Made by a program: the position numbers and the translations under genes. This document shows positions 5,537-14,472 of a stretch of 14,505 nt of DNA, in pieces (positions within the stretch are counted from its first letter, which is position 1; every line of letters begins with the position of its first letter). Source of the stretch: Bacteroidota bacterium (GTDB lineage Bacteria; Bacteroidota; Ignavibacteria; Ignavibacteriales; Melioribacteraceae); the NCBI GenBank assembly GCA_023447335.1, contig JAEXOD010000167.1, positions 1 through 14,505 on the forward strand, given 5' to 3'. Under the pieces are notes generated by a model. That model had not been told where the DNA came from, did no database searches, and saw only the letters and a program-made list of their open reading frames with translations.

Positions 5537-8500
5537 TTATACAAAAATTCGTTTTAGAACATCTAATAGTTTATCACGCATAACCGGTTTAGATATGAAG
5601 TCACTAAAACCCGCTACTATAAACTTTTCCCTATCTCCCGGTAAAACATAAGCCGTAACGGCAATAACCGGAACAGATTTGTAACCCGGCATTCTTTGAA
5701 TTGAACGAAGAGCATCTAATCCGTTGTATTCACCCTGAAGGTTCATATCCATTACAATAAAATCGTATTTATTCTTTTCAAGCAAAGGAATTGCATCTTC
5801 AAACGAGACTGAGAATTGAATTGACTTTAAATCTTTCATTTGTGATTTAAACAAAATTTGAGAATCAGTTTGATCTTCAAGATAAAGGCAACTGTAATTA
5901 CTAAAATCAAATTTCTTTTCAATCGGTTTTTCGGGTAATTCATTAAAGACAGTTTTTGGAGTGACTATTTGTGGTTCTTCAATAATAGTAGGAGATGAAA
6001 AACTTTTGGGTTTTTCTTGTAAAAAATCAAAATCTAAAGCAGAAGTGTTCGATTCAAGCGGTGTATAAATTTCCTGAGCTTGTTTAGGAATTTCTTTTAT
6101 AATTGGCTTTTCTTCAACAATGGGGGTTATGACTTGTTCTGTTTTTAGAATTGGTTTATCAAAAGCCGAATTAATATTATCTAAAACCTTAAAATTATAT
6201 TTTAAAGGAAATTTAATACCTATTTCAATAATTTTCCCTCCTCTTTGTACTTCTTCTATCTGACCGCTTAAGAGATAGAGAATTTTACGCAACAATCTAA
6301 CCGTAAACCTTGAAATACCATAATTGCGTCTAACAGTTTCTTCGTTTGACGTAAGTATATCTTTCATCTTTTTAAGTAATTCGGGAGTAATTCCAGAGTT
6401 AACATCCTTTAATGAAATAATTCCTTCATCAGAATTTAATGAATAAGCCGATATATATATTTTTGATTCTTTAGAATTATTAATAGCAAAAGTTAAAAAC
6501 AAATTTAATAATGTAACAAGTTTATATTTATCTGTTTGAATAGCCAACGATGAAGAGATTTTTCCGTAGGCAAATGATTTATTCTTTGATTCAGATAATT
6601 CTTTCAAGTTATTTTGCAAATCTTCAATAATTTCAATGAAAACTACTTGCTCAGGGAAAACTTCAATCTGTTTTGTTTCCAATGCAACATATTCCGAAGC
6701 GTTATCTAAAATTCGCATAAGAAGTTTTTGATTCTCATTAATGATAGAAATTGCCTCTTCTTGTTCTTCTGTAGGGTCTAGTACACTTTCAGAAAGCTCT
6801 TGAGCAAATCCTTTTATAACGTTGATAGGAGTTAATATCTCGTGGAATAAATGAGATAAAAAATCAAGATCTAAAGAACCGGTGTTAGAACTAGGTTTTT
6901 CAATTATTTCTTTCTCAATTCTTATAATTGGTTCGGGTTTTATGTTTACAATCAATATATAAGATTCAACTTGTCCGGATTTACCAAATATAGGGGTCAC
7001 GTTAGCGGTTGAATTTATTCTATGACCGTTTTTACTTTTTAAATTAATTTCAACATCAAATGCAGTTTGTTGATTCTGATTTAATACCATTGAATTAAAT
7101 TTAGCTCTATTATCATCCGCTATAAGACTTATCATAGGGCGCTTATCTAGATCCCCTTTATTATAACCTATTGCATCTATAACAGCATTATTTGTATAAT
7201 TTATAAATCCGTCAGAATCTAAAACAAAAACTAAATCTTTAGTTTTTTCAATTACTGTTTTATAAAAATTATCGGAACTATTAGTGTTTTTTTCTTCAGC
7301 CTTTTTTATAAATGTTACGTGAGCTTTTTTACCTCTAAAGTCAATATCTTTTTTATAAATCTCAACTATAAGAGTTAAACCGTCACTTCGTTTTTGTCTA
7401 ACCGGACCCGTATAAATATCATTTCTATTTATGCTTTCGGTTGTTTCTAACAAAGTTTGTATATCTTCCGGAGTATATAAATCGGTTAAATCCAACTTTA
7501 AAAAATCAGTTTTTCTATAACCATATAAATTTAGAGCGGAATCATTTACGTCTAAAAATCTTAAGTTTTCAATTTCGTAAATAAATACCGGTTGCGGAAT
7601 AATATTAATGTTCATTTCGTTCATAACAACCTTATCGTTTAAATTATTTTTTATGTCTTTTATGTTTATGCTAATATTTCCGGTAAACATGTTGCCCGAT
7701 AATATTTTTGTAAATAAAACCTCATATTCGTTTATTACTTCTCCGTTTTTTCTATGGAGATAAATATATTTGTGTCCCTTTCTTTCTCTAAAATTATTTC
7801 TATATCTTTCTATTTCGGATACAAATTCATCATCAAATATTTCGGAAATATTTTTTTTGTGTAGGTTTTCCCCTTTTGTAAAATTAAATAATAAGCTAAT
7901 TTCAGTATTATAAGAGATAACTTTATTTTGTTCGTCAACAATAAAAACTTCAGAAAAATCTTTATTTGTTTCTTCGGTAACAGTCGATTTCTCGAATATC
8001 AAGTCTTCAGCTATATTAATAATCCCCAATACTTTATTATTATTAAAAATAGGTATTTTAATTAATCTTATCTTTTCACCGCTTGAAGTTTTTCTTTCGT
8101 TAACTATTTTAAGATTACTATTCGAATTAAAAATAAAATAATCAACATCTCTTCCTAATTCTGTACCGGTCGTTTTTGAAATTATATTAGAATCGATTCC
8201 TTCCAATTCATATTTCGGAGCGCCAATTCTTTCGGAATAGGCATTGTTTACTAGTACATATTTGTTGTCACTATTCTTTATCCAAATTTTTTCTCCTATA
8301 GCATCTATATCATTAGAAAGTTTTGTTTTTGCAATAATTGAATAAGGATAAGATTTAATAAGAGATTGTATCGTTTCCGCTAATTTTGAGTTTATCGGCA
8401 ATCGTTCCACTTGTGAATCGGTAACTACAAGTCGGTTTTTAGAATATCTATAAAAATTAAATGAAAAATAAAAATACTCTTTTTGTAAAAAAACGAACTT

Positions 8501-8776
8501 TGAACAAAGAATTTCAAAATTTTCAGATTCTGCAAATGAAAAACTTGCTTTTTTAAATACTATTAAGTCATATTTTGTTGTTTCAGTAATAGTATTTAGA
8601 ATTAAATCAGAATCTTTTTTATTTGCAATTGCAGATATTTTACTATTTAACTTAAGATTCGGTATAAAATTTAATGCTTCTTTATTATAACCCAATAATG
8701 TTGAATCATACCCCAATATTAATGTAGGATTCTCATTATTGTTTAATATATATTCAAAAAAACTGTCTATAATCAT
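5537..8776 (-). CDS. Hybrid sensor histidine kinase with four PAS-like domains and a C-terminal receiver
   Basis: A 1079-residue soluble protein with no membrane segment. After an unassigned N-terminal region (1-140) come PAS-like domains at about 150-265, 275-372, 385-495 and 503-615. A dimerisation/phosphoacceptor region follows (FHEILTPINVIKGF, His645), then a HATPase-like region (about 715-860), a Pro/Glu/Lys/Ile-rich linker (about 870-955) and a receiver (956-1079). The receiver keeps its acidic pair (Glu967, Asp968), phosphoacceptor Asp1010, Thr1041 and Lys1063. The ATPase boxes look degraded: the N-box asparagine position is Thr762, the G1 box reads DVNSGI (791-796), and the G2 box has a single glycine (NYGISRF). 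Kinase activity is therefore doubtful. The gene begins 4 bases after the FN3 lipoprotein gene and ends the operon, so it may tune polysaccharide output in response to an unknown cytoplasmic signal. Confidence 0.9.
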   Translation of the reverse strand: MIIDSFFEYILNNNENPTLILGYDSTLLGYNKEALNFIPNLKLNSKISAIANKKDSDLILNTITETTKYDLIVFKKASFSFAESENFEILCSKFVFLQKEYFYFSFNFYRYSKNRLVVTDSQVERLPINSKLAETIQSLIKSYPYSIIAKTKLSNDIDAIGEKIWIKNSDNKYVLVNNAYSERIGAPKYELEGIDSNIISKTTGTELGRDVDYFIFNSNSNLKIVNERKTSSGEKIRLIKIPIFNNNKVLGIINIAEDLIFEKSTVTEETNKDFSEVFIVDEQNKVISYNTEISLLFNFTKGENLHKKNISEIFDDEFVSEIERYRNNFRERKGHKYIYLHRKNGEVINEYEVLFTKILSGNMFTGNISINIKDIKNNLNDKVVMNEMNINIIPQPVFIYEIENLRFLDVNDSALNLYGYRKTDFLKLDLTDLYTPEDIQTLLETTESINRNDIYTGPVRQKRSDGLTLIVEIYKKDIDFRGKKAHVTFIKKAEEKNTNSSDNFYKTVIEKTKDLVFVLDSDGFINYTNNAVIDAIGYNKGDLDKRPMISLIADDNRAKFNSMVLNQNQQTAFDVEINLKSKNGHRINSTANVTPIFGKSGQVESYILIVNIKPEPIIRIEKEIIEKPSSNTGSLDLDFLSHLFHEILTPINVIKGFAQELSESVLDPTEEQEEAISIINENQKLLMRILDNASEYVALETKQIEVFPEQVVFIEIIEDLQNNLKELSESKNKSFAYGKISSSLAIQTDKYKLVTLLNLFLTFAINNSKESKIYISAYSLNSDEGIISLKDVNSGITPELLKKMKDILTSNEETVRRNYGISRFTVRLLRKILYLLSGQIEEVQRGGKIIEIGIKFPLKYNFKVLDNINSAFDKPILKTEQVITPIVEEKPIIKEIPKQAQEIYTPLESNTSALDFDFLQEKPKSFSSPTIIEEPQIVTPKTVFNELPEKPIEKKFDFSNYSCLYLEDQTDSQILFKSQMKDLKSIQFSVSFEDAIPLLEKNKYDFIVMDMNLQGEYNGLDALRSIQRMPGYKSVPVIAVTAYVLPGDREKFIVAGFSDFISKPVMRDKLLDVLKRIFV

Positions 8777-8780
8777 AAAA

Positions 8781-10586
8781 TTAATAAGGTATTGTTATTT
8801 GAATAATATTTGAGTATTCAGATGCAGTTATATCATTTGCCGCTTTAATTCTGTATTCGTAAGAATTACCGCGATATAATCCGGGACCGTTATCACTATA
8901 CGATGTAATATTATTCCCAACTATGGCAACCCTTTCAAAATTTATTGAACCTGTCATTCGTCTCTCAATTTCGAAGCGTGTCTCATTTTGTGAATTGTCA
9001 ATCCACGTTAAATCTACTCTAATTTGTCCGGTCGGAACTGTACCGGTTAATTCAGTCGGTTTTTGTAATGGAGTAATTACTTCGTTCGTATAATCAGAAT
9101 ATAAAGTTCCCTTATAAGCTCTTACTTTAAAGAAATAAATAATTCCCGGGTTCAAATCAGTAACAGTAAGAGAATTTTTTGTAACTACTTGATATAATTC
9201 ATATATGCCGTTGGATTGTGCTTTTCGCCAAATTTCAAAAGCTGTTTCATCATTACTATTATCAGTCCAAGTTAAAAAGTAAGATACTCCGGATACAATT
9301 TCACTGATCTTCAAGTTAGTAGGTGATTTTGGCGGAAGTAAAGGAATATAAACGGTATCTTCGTTTGAGTATGGAGTATAAAATCCTTCTGTTGTAATAT
9401 GTCTCGCTCTATAAGTGTAAGTAGAGTTGGCAGTATAGATCGAGTCGTAGAAAATTTTTACATCGGCATTCACTTCGCCTACTTCCAAAAACGAACCATT
9501 CGGGGTTTTTCTTTCAATTTTAGTACCTATTTCTTGAACAGTATTATCGTTCCACCTTACAACTACTTTACGAAGTGCATAATCAAACCCGGCCGATAAA
9601 TTAGACGGTCCGGGGATATCAGCATTCGCTGTAGTAACAGTTACTTCATTTGAGTATGCTTTATTATTAGTTAATAACGCAGCAACTCTGTAAGTATATG
9701 TATTTCGTGCAGATAATCCTTGATCAGTAAATTCAGTACTGTTTGGAGATATTAATCCTGCAGTAACCCAATTAGTACTTTGACTTACATTTTTACGCTG
9801 TATTTCAAATCCGTTTTCATTATTGGAATTATCATTCCATCGTAAATAAACTTTTGTAGCTCCTAATGCACTAGCTGAAAGATTGCTGGGTGAATCTCCG
9901 GAAGTTCCCCCGGTTGTACTAACCTGATTACTGAAAGAACTATTTCCGTATTGATTTTTTGCTCTAACTTTATAAAAATAAGTAACATATGTTAATAAGC
10001 CAAAATCACTATAATTAGTGCTATTTTTTGGTAATATCGCATAAGGTTGACTTCCGAAAGCATTCTCGGTTCCGGCACTTCTCCAAATTTCATATGCTTC
10101 TTCGTTTGTTCCGTTATCTTCCCAAAGCAGAACAATTGCAGTTTCACTAATTTTACTTAAAGAAAGGTTTGTCGGAGCGTCCGGCGGATCTGTGTTTTCT
10201 TTAATATATAGATCAGTTATTAAATCACTTTGTTTGTAAACACTATTTTTATTATATACAGTAACTGCTAAAGTTGCCTTTGTTCTTAAAAGAACAGAAT
10301 CAATCATAAAATATAATTCAGGAAATGTTCCGTCGTCACCTATTGTAAATATCCCGTTTGAGGTTCCGTTTACAAATACTTCAAATTTTTGTAATCCTGG
10401 TCCACCCGAAACATCTGAAGCGGTATAAGTAATTTTGTTTTTACCTACTCTAATACTATCGCCGCTTTTCGGAGAAGTAATTGTTATTTTAGGTGTAGAG
10501 CTATTAGTGCCAACTACATTATCAACACAAGAATAAACCGAAATAAGTGTAATTATTAAAACCAATGCAAATGCAATATTTTTCAT
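8781..10586 (-). CDS. FN3-repeat lipoprotein
   Basis: The N-terminus MKNIAFALVLIITLISVYSC is a lipoprotein signal with the lipobox cysteine at 20, so the mature protein is probably lipid-anchored in an envelope membrane. An Ig-like domain (about 31-128, starting ITITSPKSGDSI) precedes five fibronectin type III repeats at about 134-226, 231-320, 325-414, 418-507 and 508-601. Each repeat opens with a P-x-N-L-like strand (PTEL in the fifth) and contains W-x-D-N-[GST]-x-x-[EQ], for example LLWEDNGTNEE, LRWNDNSNNEN and LTWIDNSQNET. No catalytic domain is visible. Such arrays act as spacers or as protein or glycan contacts. The gene lies 10 bases downstream of the degraded deacetylase gene, so it may help hold or export the polymer; this is inference. 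Confidence 0.88.
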   Translation of the reverse strand: MKNIAFALVLIITLISVYSCVDNVVGTNSSTPKITITSPKSGDSIRVGKNKITYTASDVSGGPGLQKFEVFVNGTSNGIFTIGDDGTFPELYFMIDSVLLRTKATLAVTVYNKNSVYKQSDLITDLYIKENTDPPDAPTNLSLSKISETAIVLLWEDNGTNEEAYEIWRSAGTENAFGSQPYAILPKNSTNYSDFGLLTYVTYFYKVRAKNQYGNSSFSNQVSTTGGTSGDSPSNLSASALGATKVYLRWNDNSNNENGFEIQRKNVSQSTNWVTAGLISPNSTEFTDQGLSARNTYTYRVAALLTNNKAYSNEVTVTTANADIPGPSNLSAGFDYALRKVVVRWNDNTVQEIGTKIERKTPNGSFLEVGEVNADVKIFYDSIYTANSTYTYRARHITTEGFYTPYSNEDTVYIPLLPPKSPTNLKISEIVSGVSYFLTWTDNSNDETAFEIWRKAQSNGIYELYQVVTKNSLTVTDLNPGIIYFFKVRAYKGTLYSDYTNEVITPLQKPTELTGTVPTGQIRVDLTWIDNSQNETRFEIERRMTGSINFERVAIVGNNITSYSDNGPGLYRGNSYEYRIKAANDITASEYSNIIQITIPY

Positions 10587-10596
10587 AAGTTAAGTC

Positions 10597-12486
10597 TTAT
10601 AAATTTTCGAAATCTACTAAAAACGATCTAGATTCACCTGCTTTTAAGTCATCAACAAACAACATTAAAGTTTGTGAATTAGCATCAAATCTAGATTTTG
10701 GTAATTTTGTATTTATAATATCGGAAGATATTTTAATATCTTTTACTCCTTTATTAAGGTGAACTTCAACAACATAGTTGTCTCTTCTATTGGAAACCGG
10801 ATTAGAGACTTCAACAGCAATACGTCGTTTACTTCGTCTTTCGTATTTAACCTCAACTCCGCCTTTCTTTACCCACCAATCGCGTAATTCTTCTAAATTT
10901 GTTATCCAAATGTTTTTACTTTTCATGTACTTAAAAAGATCATTAATAACTGAAACGTATTCCGGTCGTAATTGGTAATCTGTATGAACTTTTAACACAT
11001 ACAATCCACCTTCAAAAATAACCCTATCTATGTCTTCTTCATATGTATATCTTTGGAATTCTAAATCAGTTAAACCGTAAGTTTTGATTATTTCATAATC
11101 ATCTCTTGCCGTTTTAGTAATTAATAGTATTGGCTTTTCATTTCTTATAATTACTCTAGGAACCGACCTATCAGTAAGCGAATCTGTAATTATAAAAGAA
11201 ATATCCTGTTTGCTTAAAGCTTGTAAAGTATTCTCGTTATAATATCCAAAATATGGCATTATACCAATAACAGGCGATTTTGCATGTTTTTTAGAATAAC
11301 CGGATGCATTTTTAATTATTCCGTATTGTGTGTTTTTATCAAACAACTCATTGACAGTGTCATTTTCAGATTCCATGAAACCAATATCAACTATAGTTCC
11401 TATAGTTCCGTAGGATGCAATGTTTTTTACAATGTTACTTTCAGTGTCAAATTTAGACGGGTCATAAAAAATTGTAGGTCTAACACCAAAATCTTTACGC
11501 ACATGTTTTAGATTATAAATGTTTTCCGGATTTTCTGAAACAGTCGGAATAAAAATTGCAGCAGCTTCGTAAGGCTCCGGCCAATCTTTAACATAAGCGG
11601 TTGGTGAATAACTTAACCAATTTAGACTATTTCTAAACAACCTATCAAAATATACATAATCTTCCTGCTTCCCGATTACTGAATTAATTTCAAAACCATA
11701 CCAAACGTATCTACCTCTTCCATAGGTCCCGTAAGCAACCCCAGCACTTTTTCGAACTTCTTCCCTAACTAAACCGGCTTCTCGTCTAAAATCGTACCAA
11801 AAGCTAACCTGCATCGTTCTCGGTTCAAAAATTTCCGCATAAATAGGTCTATCATAAGTCGTAATTTTTAGTATATAACCGGTTGGGATACCTGCTGTTA
11901 AGGGCAAATTTCCACGCAAAGTATGAACCTGATAGTATTCTTCAGGTTTTATCTCTTTTGTAAATTTTAATCCGTATACTTCTGTAAAAAAGTCCCAACC
12001 TCTCCATTTTCCCGAGTTGTCAAACGAAGATGTTCCTCCGGTAGCAAATACGCTACCTCCTTTATCAAGATATTTTTTTATTTCCGAATTTTCTTTATCA
12101 CTTAAAGCTTTGCAGCCGGGTAACACTAGAATATCATAATCATAATGTTTCCCAAGTTCAATATCTTGATCCGTAATTATTTTATAACTTGCTTTATTCT
12201 GTTTTAAAAAAGATTCCCAAGTGGAAACATTATCGTTTACCCAAGTACTACCTTCTTCAAGCATATTTTCGGTATATTTTGAATACAAAACTCCGATATT
12301 AACTTGTAACTTTGAACGCCCTTCTAAGTTTTCTTTTGTAGGGGCAATTTCGGAAATTTTAAAATCCCCGTAAACTCCTTGAATAACTAAAAGAAATACC
12401 AATACAGAAGCAATTACTAATACAAGCCCGCCGACAAAAATTATTAGATAATTTGCCTTAAGTCCGGGAACGTCGCCTACCGCCAC
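10597..12486 (-). CDS. Membrane-anchored protein with amidotransferase-like and degenerate NodB-like deacetylase domains
   Basis: One N-terminal transmembrane helix (about 13-37) is followed by an extracytoplasmic part. Residues 60-290 resemble a class I amidotransferase/ThuA-like fold (YDYDILVLPGCKALS, IKKYLDKGGSVFATGG, YGRGRYVWYGFE). Residues about 300-540 look like a polysaccharide deacetylase barrel: EPYEAAAIFIPTVSENPENI and, near the end, HTDYQLRPEYVSVINDLFKY and WITNLEELRDWW. The usual catalytic Asp-Asp of motif 1 is replaced (IFIPTVS), and no HxxxH metal motif is visible, so deacetylase activity is unlikely. A beta-rich tail follows (545-629). The start is GTG, inside the last codons of the preceding gene (10-base overlap), implying translational coupling. 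A polymer-binding or scaffolding role beside the glycosyltransferase is plausible. The domain calls rest on pattern recognition. Confidence 0.75.
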   Translation of the reverse strand: MAVGDVPGLKANYLIIFVGGLVLVIASVLVFLLVIQGVYGDFKISEIAPTKENLEGRSKLQVNIGVLYSKYTENMLEEGSTWVNDNVSTWESFLKQNKASYKIITDQDIELGKHYDYDILVLPGCKALSDKENSEIKKYLDKGGSVFATGGTSSFDNSGKWRGWDFFTEVYGLKFTKEIKPEEYYQVHTLRGNLPLTAGIPTGYILKITTYDRPIYAEIFEPRTMQVSFWYDFRREAGLVREEVRKSAGVAYGTYGRGRYVWYGFEINSVIGKQEDYVYFDRLFRNSLNWLSYSPTAYVKDWPEPYEAAAIFIPTVSENPENIYNLKHVRKDFGVRPTIFYDPSKFDTESNIVKNIASYGTIGTIVDIGFMESENDTVNELFDKNTQYGIIKNASGYSKKHAKSPVIGIMPYFGYYNENTLQALSKQDISFIITDSLTDRSVPRVIIRNEKPILLITKTARDDYEIIKTYGLTDLEFQRYTYEEDIDRVIFEGGLYVLKVHTDYQLRPEYVSVINDLFKYMKSKNIWITNLEELRDWWVKKGGVEVKYERRSKRRIAVEVSNPVSNRRDNYVVEVHLNKGVKDIKISSDIINTKLPKSRFDANSQTLMLFVDDLKAGESRSFLVDFENL

Positions 12487-12923
12487 CTTAAATTATCCTC
12501 TTGTTTGTTTTCGTCTTTTTGTTGATTAGAGTTTTCTTCATTTGTATATCGCATAAATTTGCGCTTAGAAGAAGATTTACCTGAATCTTTTTGATATTGT
12601 GATTCACCATACGAACTAGAAACAAAAGTAGGTCTCATTTGTGGACCTGCAGAAGTTCCCGCAGATGTTTCTACAACGCTATCTTTTGTGCCGTATTGTT
12701 CATCAGTAAAAGTTCTTCTACTTGCTGTCTGAGTACTCCTCTGTTCACCAACTAAAGGTGCCGGAGTAATTAACTCGGCTTGTATAGTAGCCGGTGCCGC
12801 TGCCTTTCTAAGCTGACCTCTTCTTTCTCTTATTTTATACAATACATAAGCTCCAACGGCTAAAATAAAAGTGGAGATTGTAGCAAATAAAATGATTAAT
12901 GATAAAATTGGTATTAGTTCCAT
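12477..12923 (-). CDS. Small single-span membrane protein, function unknown
   Basis: I do not recognise the family. The 148 residues begin with one hydrophobic helix (about 5-29) followed by a basic cluster (KIRERRGQLRK, 30-40), which predicts a cytoplasmic tail. The tail is Ser/Thr/Gln/Lys-rich, low in hydrophobics and probably disordered. The start is supported by GGAG eight bases before the ATG. The gene sits 17 bases after the glycosyltransferase gene and overlaps the next gene by 10 bases, so all three are coexpressed. By position it could be an accessory subunit of the synthase, comparable to PgaD, but there is no sequence evidence for homology. Confidence 0.75.
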   Translation of the reverse strand: MELIPILSLIILFATISTFILAVGAYVLYKIRERRGQLRKAAAPATIQAELITPAPLVGEQRSTQTASRRTFTDEQYGTKDSVVETSAGTSAGPQMRPTFVSSSYGESQYQKDSGKSSSKRKFMRYTNEENSNQQKDENKQEDNLRWR

Positions 12924-12940
12924 TTATATACTCCGTTTTT

Positions 12941-14335
12941 TTACTTTTTAACTGGTTGACCAAGTCCTAATCTATCTAGTTTACCCCAGTTCATTTCAAT
13001 ACCTAAAAACTCTTCAATTGTAGCCATAGCTTTAGTTACATCAATAACTAAAATGAATACTATTCTATAAAATAGAGAGTAAGGAATTAATCGAACTTCC
13101 TCTTTTTCAACTGCTATGCAATATAAAGCAGCCATAACGTCCAAAATCGTAATCCCCATCCACCAAAATGAAATTAAACTTGTTAATCCATACACTAACC
13201 CAACAAAGATAAAAAACAAATTACCAAAAATGTTCATTGCAGGCCAAACTAAAGCCTCAAATGCCATAGACCATAATATAATAGTATTATTGAAGTTTAG
13301 AGTCGGATTTATAATATGCTTCTTGTGCTTTCTAATAGCTTGTAAAATTCCCCGAGTCCATCTATAACGTTGTTTCAATAATTGGTGCAGCTTAATCGGG
13401 GCTTCGGTATAAGATATTGCTGCTGGTTCATAGCCGATTTTCCAGCCCTTAGCCAAAACTTTTAAAGTTAAATCTGCGTCTTCGGCAAATGTATCACTGC
13501 TATAATACCCTGCATCATGAAGTGCACGTTTTCTAAAAAAACCTATCGGACCAGGTATAATATTTACCATTTTTAAAAACCCTTGAGCACTTCTTGCTAA
13601 ATTCAAACCTTCTATATATTCTAGTGCTTGTAGATCACTTAAAAATTTCTTCCTATTCATCACTTTTACATATCCGGCAACTGCTCCTATAGCGGGATCA
13701 ACAAAGTGCCTTATTCCCATTCGTAACGATTCTGTCGAAAGCTGAGAATCACCATCTACACATAATACAAATTCTGCTTCAGAGTATTGAATTCCGGCAT
13801 TAAGAGCTTTAGACTTTCCTCCGTTCGGTTTTGTGATAAGTGATACTTTCACTAAAGAGTATGTTCCTTGTCTGTATCCTACTAAAGTTTCCGCTACTTC
13901 TAAAGTATTATCAGTTGAACCGTCATTTACAATTATTATTTCATAATTAGGATAGTCAAGATTTACGATTGATTCAACAGAATCTTTTAATACAATTCCC
14001 TCATTATAAACCGGCATAATTATGCTAATAAACGGATAGAATGGTTCAGGCTCTTCAACAGTATATTTTGTAATTTGAAGATAAGCCAATATCATAATAG
14101 AAAAATATCTGAAGAGTAATTGAAACAAGAACAACATTAAGGCAACTAAAGATGCATATACAACTAAACCGCTAAATGATAGAACAGTATAAGGTAATGT
14201 TACTAATATCACTACAAGAAAAAAAACAGCTAAAGAACCCGAAACAATCATCATTCTTATTTTCTCTTTTTCTTCGTTTCGTTTTGGAGGCTCAATCTCT
14301 TGATTATCCAATAATATTTGATGCCTTTCGTTCAT
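12941..14335 (-). CDS. Processive family 2 glycosyltransferase (PgaC/IcaA-like polysaccharide synthase)
   Basis: Inner-membrane synthase that polymerises a beta-linked polysaccharide from a nucleotide sugar and probably threads it across the membrane. Two N-terminal helices (about 27-50 and 53-88) precede a GT-A domain with MPVYNEG (107-113), NDGST (Asp138), GGKSKALNAG (172-181), the DGD metal site (194-196), AEDADLT with catalytic Asp286 (284-290) and the QRYRW acceptor motif (322-326). About three C-terminal helices follow (350-440). This motif set matches processive GT2 enzymes such as PgaC, IcaA and hyaluronan or cellulose synthases. PgaC-like is my best guess because of the size and topology and because a deacetylase-like protein lies downstream. 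An AAGGA sits 9 bases upstream of the ATG. First gene of the operon; substrate not determinable from sequence. Confidence 0.9.
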   Translation of the reverse strand: MNERHQILLDNQEIEPPKRNEEKEKIRMMIVSGSLAVFFLVVILVTLPYTVLSFSGLVVYASLVALMLFLFQLLFRYFSIMILAYLQITKYTVEEPEPFYPFISIIMPVYNEGIVLKDSVESIVNLDYPNYEIIIVNDGSTDNTLEVAETLVGYRQGTYSLVKVSLITKPNGGKSKALNAGIQYSEAEFVLCVDGDSQLSTESLRMGIRHFVDPAIGAVAGYVKVMNRKKFLSDLQALEYIEGLNLARSAQGFLKMVNIIPGPIGFFRKRALHDAGYYSSDTFAEDADLTLKVLAKGWKIGYEPAAISYTEAPIKLHQLLKQRYRWTRGILQAIRKHKKHIINPTLNFNNTIILWSMAFEALVWPAMNIFGNLFFIFVGLVYGLTSLISFWWMGITILDVMAALYCIAVEKEEVRLIPYSLFYRIVFILVIDVTKAMATIEEFLGIEMNWGKLDRLGLGQPVKK

Positions 14336-14442
14336 TTATTAAATTCCTTATCAATAAAATTTTTAATAAAGTATTGTTAAAATAATAATTTATATTGATT
14401 AATTAAAGTTAAATAATAAAATTATTATATAAATCATTAAAA

Positions 14443-14472
14443 CAAATATATGTAATTATAAAATCGTCCAAA
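14443..14472 (-). promoter_or_regulatory. Bacteroidota-type promoter for the polysaccharide operon
   Basis: On the minus strand TTTG (plus-strand 14469-14472) is followed after 18 bases by TATATTTG (14443-14450). The second element matches the Bacteroidota -7 consensus TAnnTTTG exactly, and the spacing is close to the usual 19 or so. It would give a leader of about 100 AT-rich bases before the glycosyltransferase start. I see no other gene or clear regulatory structure in 14336-14505. Confidence 0.5.

Noticed and set aside
9399..9599. Plus-strand frame opposite the FN3 lipoprotein gene
   Set aside because: Antisense shadow; no family resemblance or ribosome binding site.
10778..11511. Plus-strand frames opposite the pseudo-deacetylase gene
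   Set aside because: Antisense shadows with cysteine- and phenylalanine-rich translations typical of non-coding frames in AT-rich DNA.
12477..12486. Frameshift between the small membrane protein and the pseudo-deacetylase
   Set aside because: The second protein has its own GTG start followed by a proper membrane anchor, and the first ends after a complete disordered tail. A normal coupled overlap is the simpler reading.
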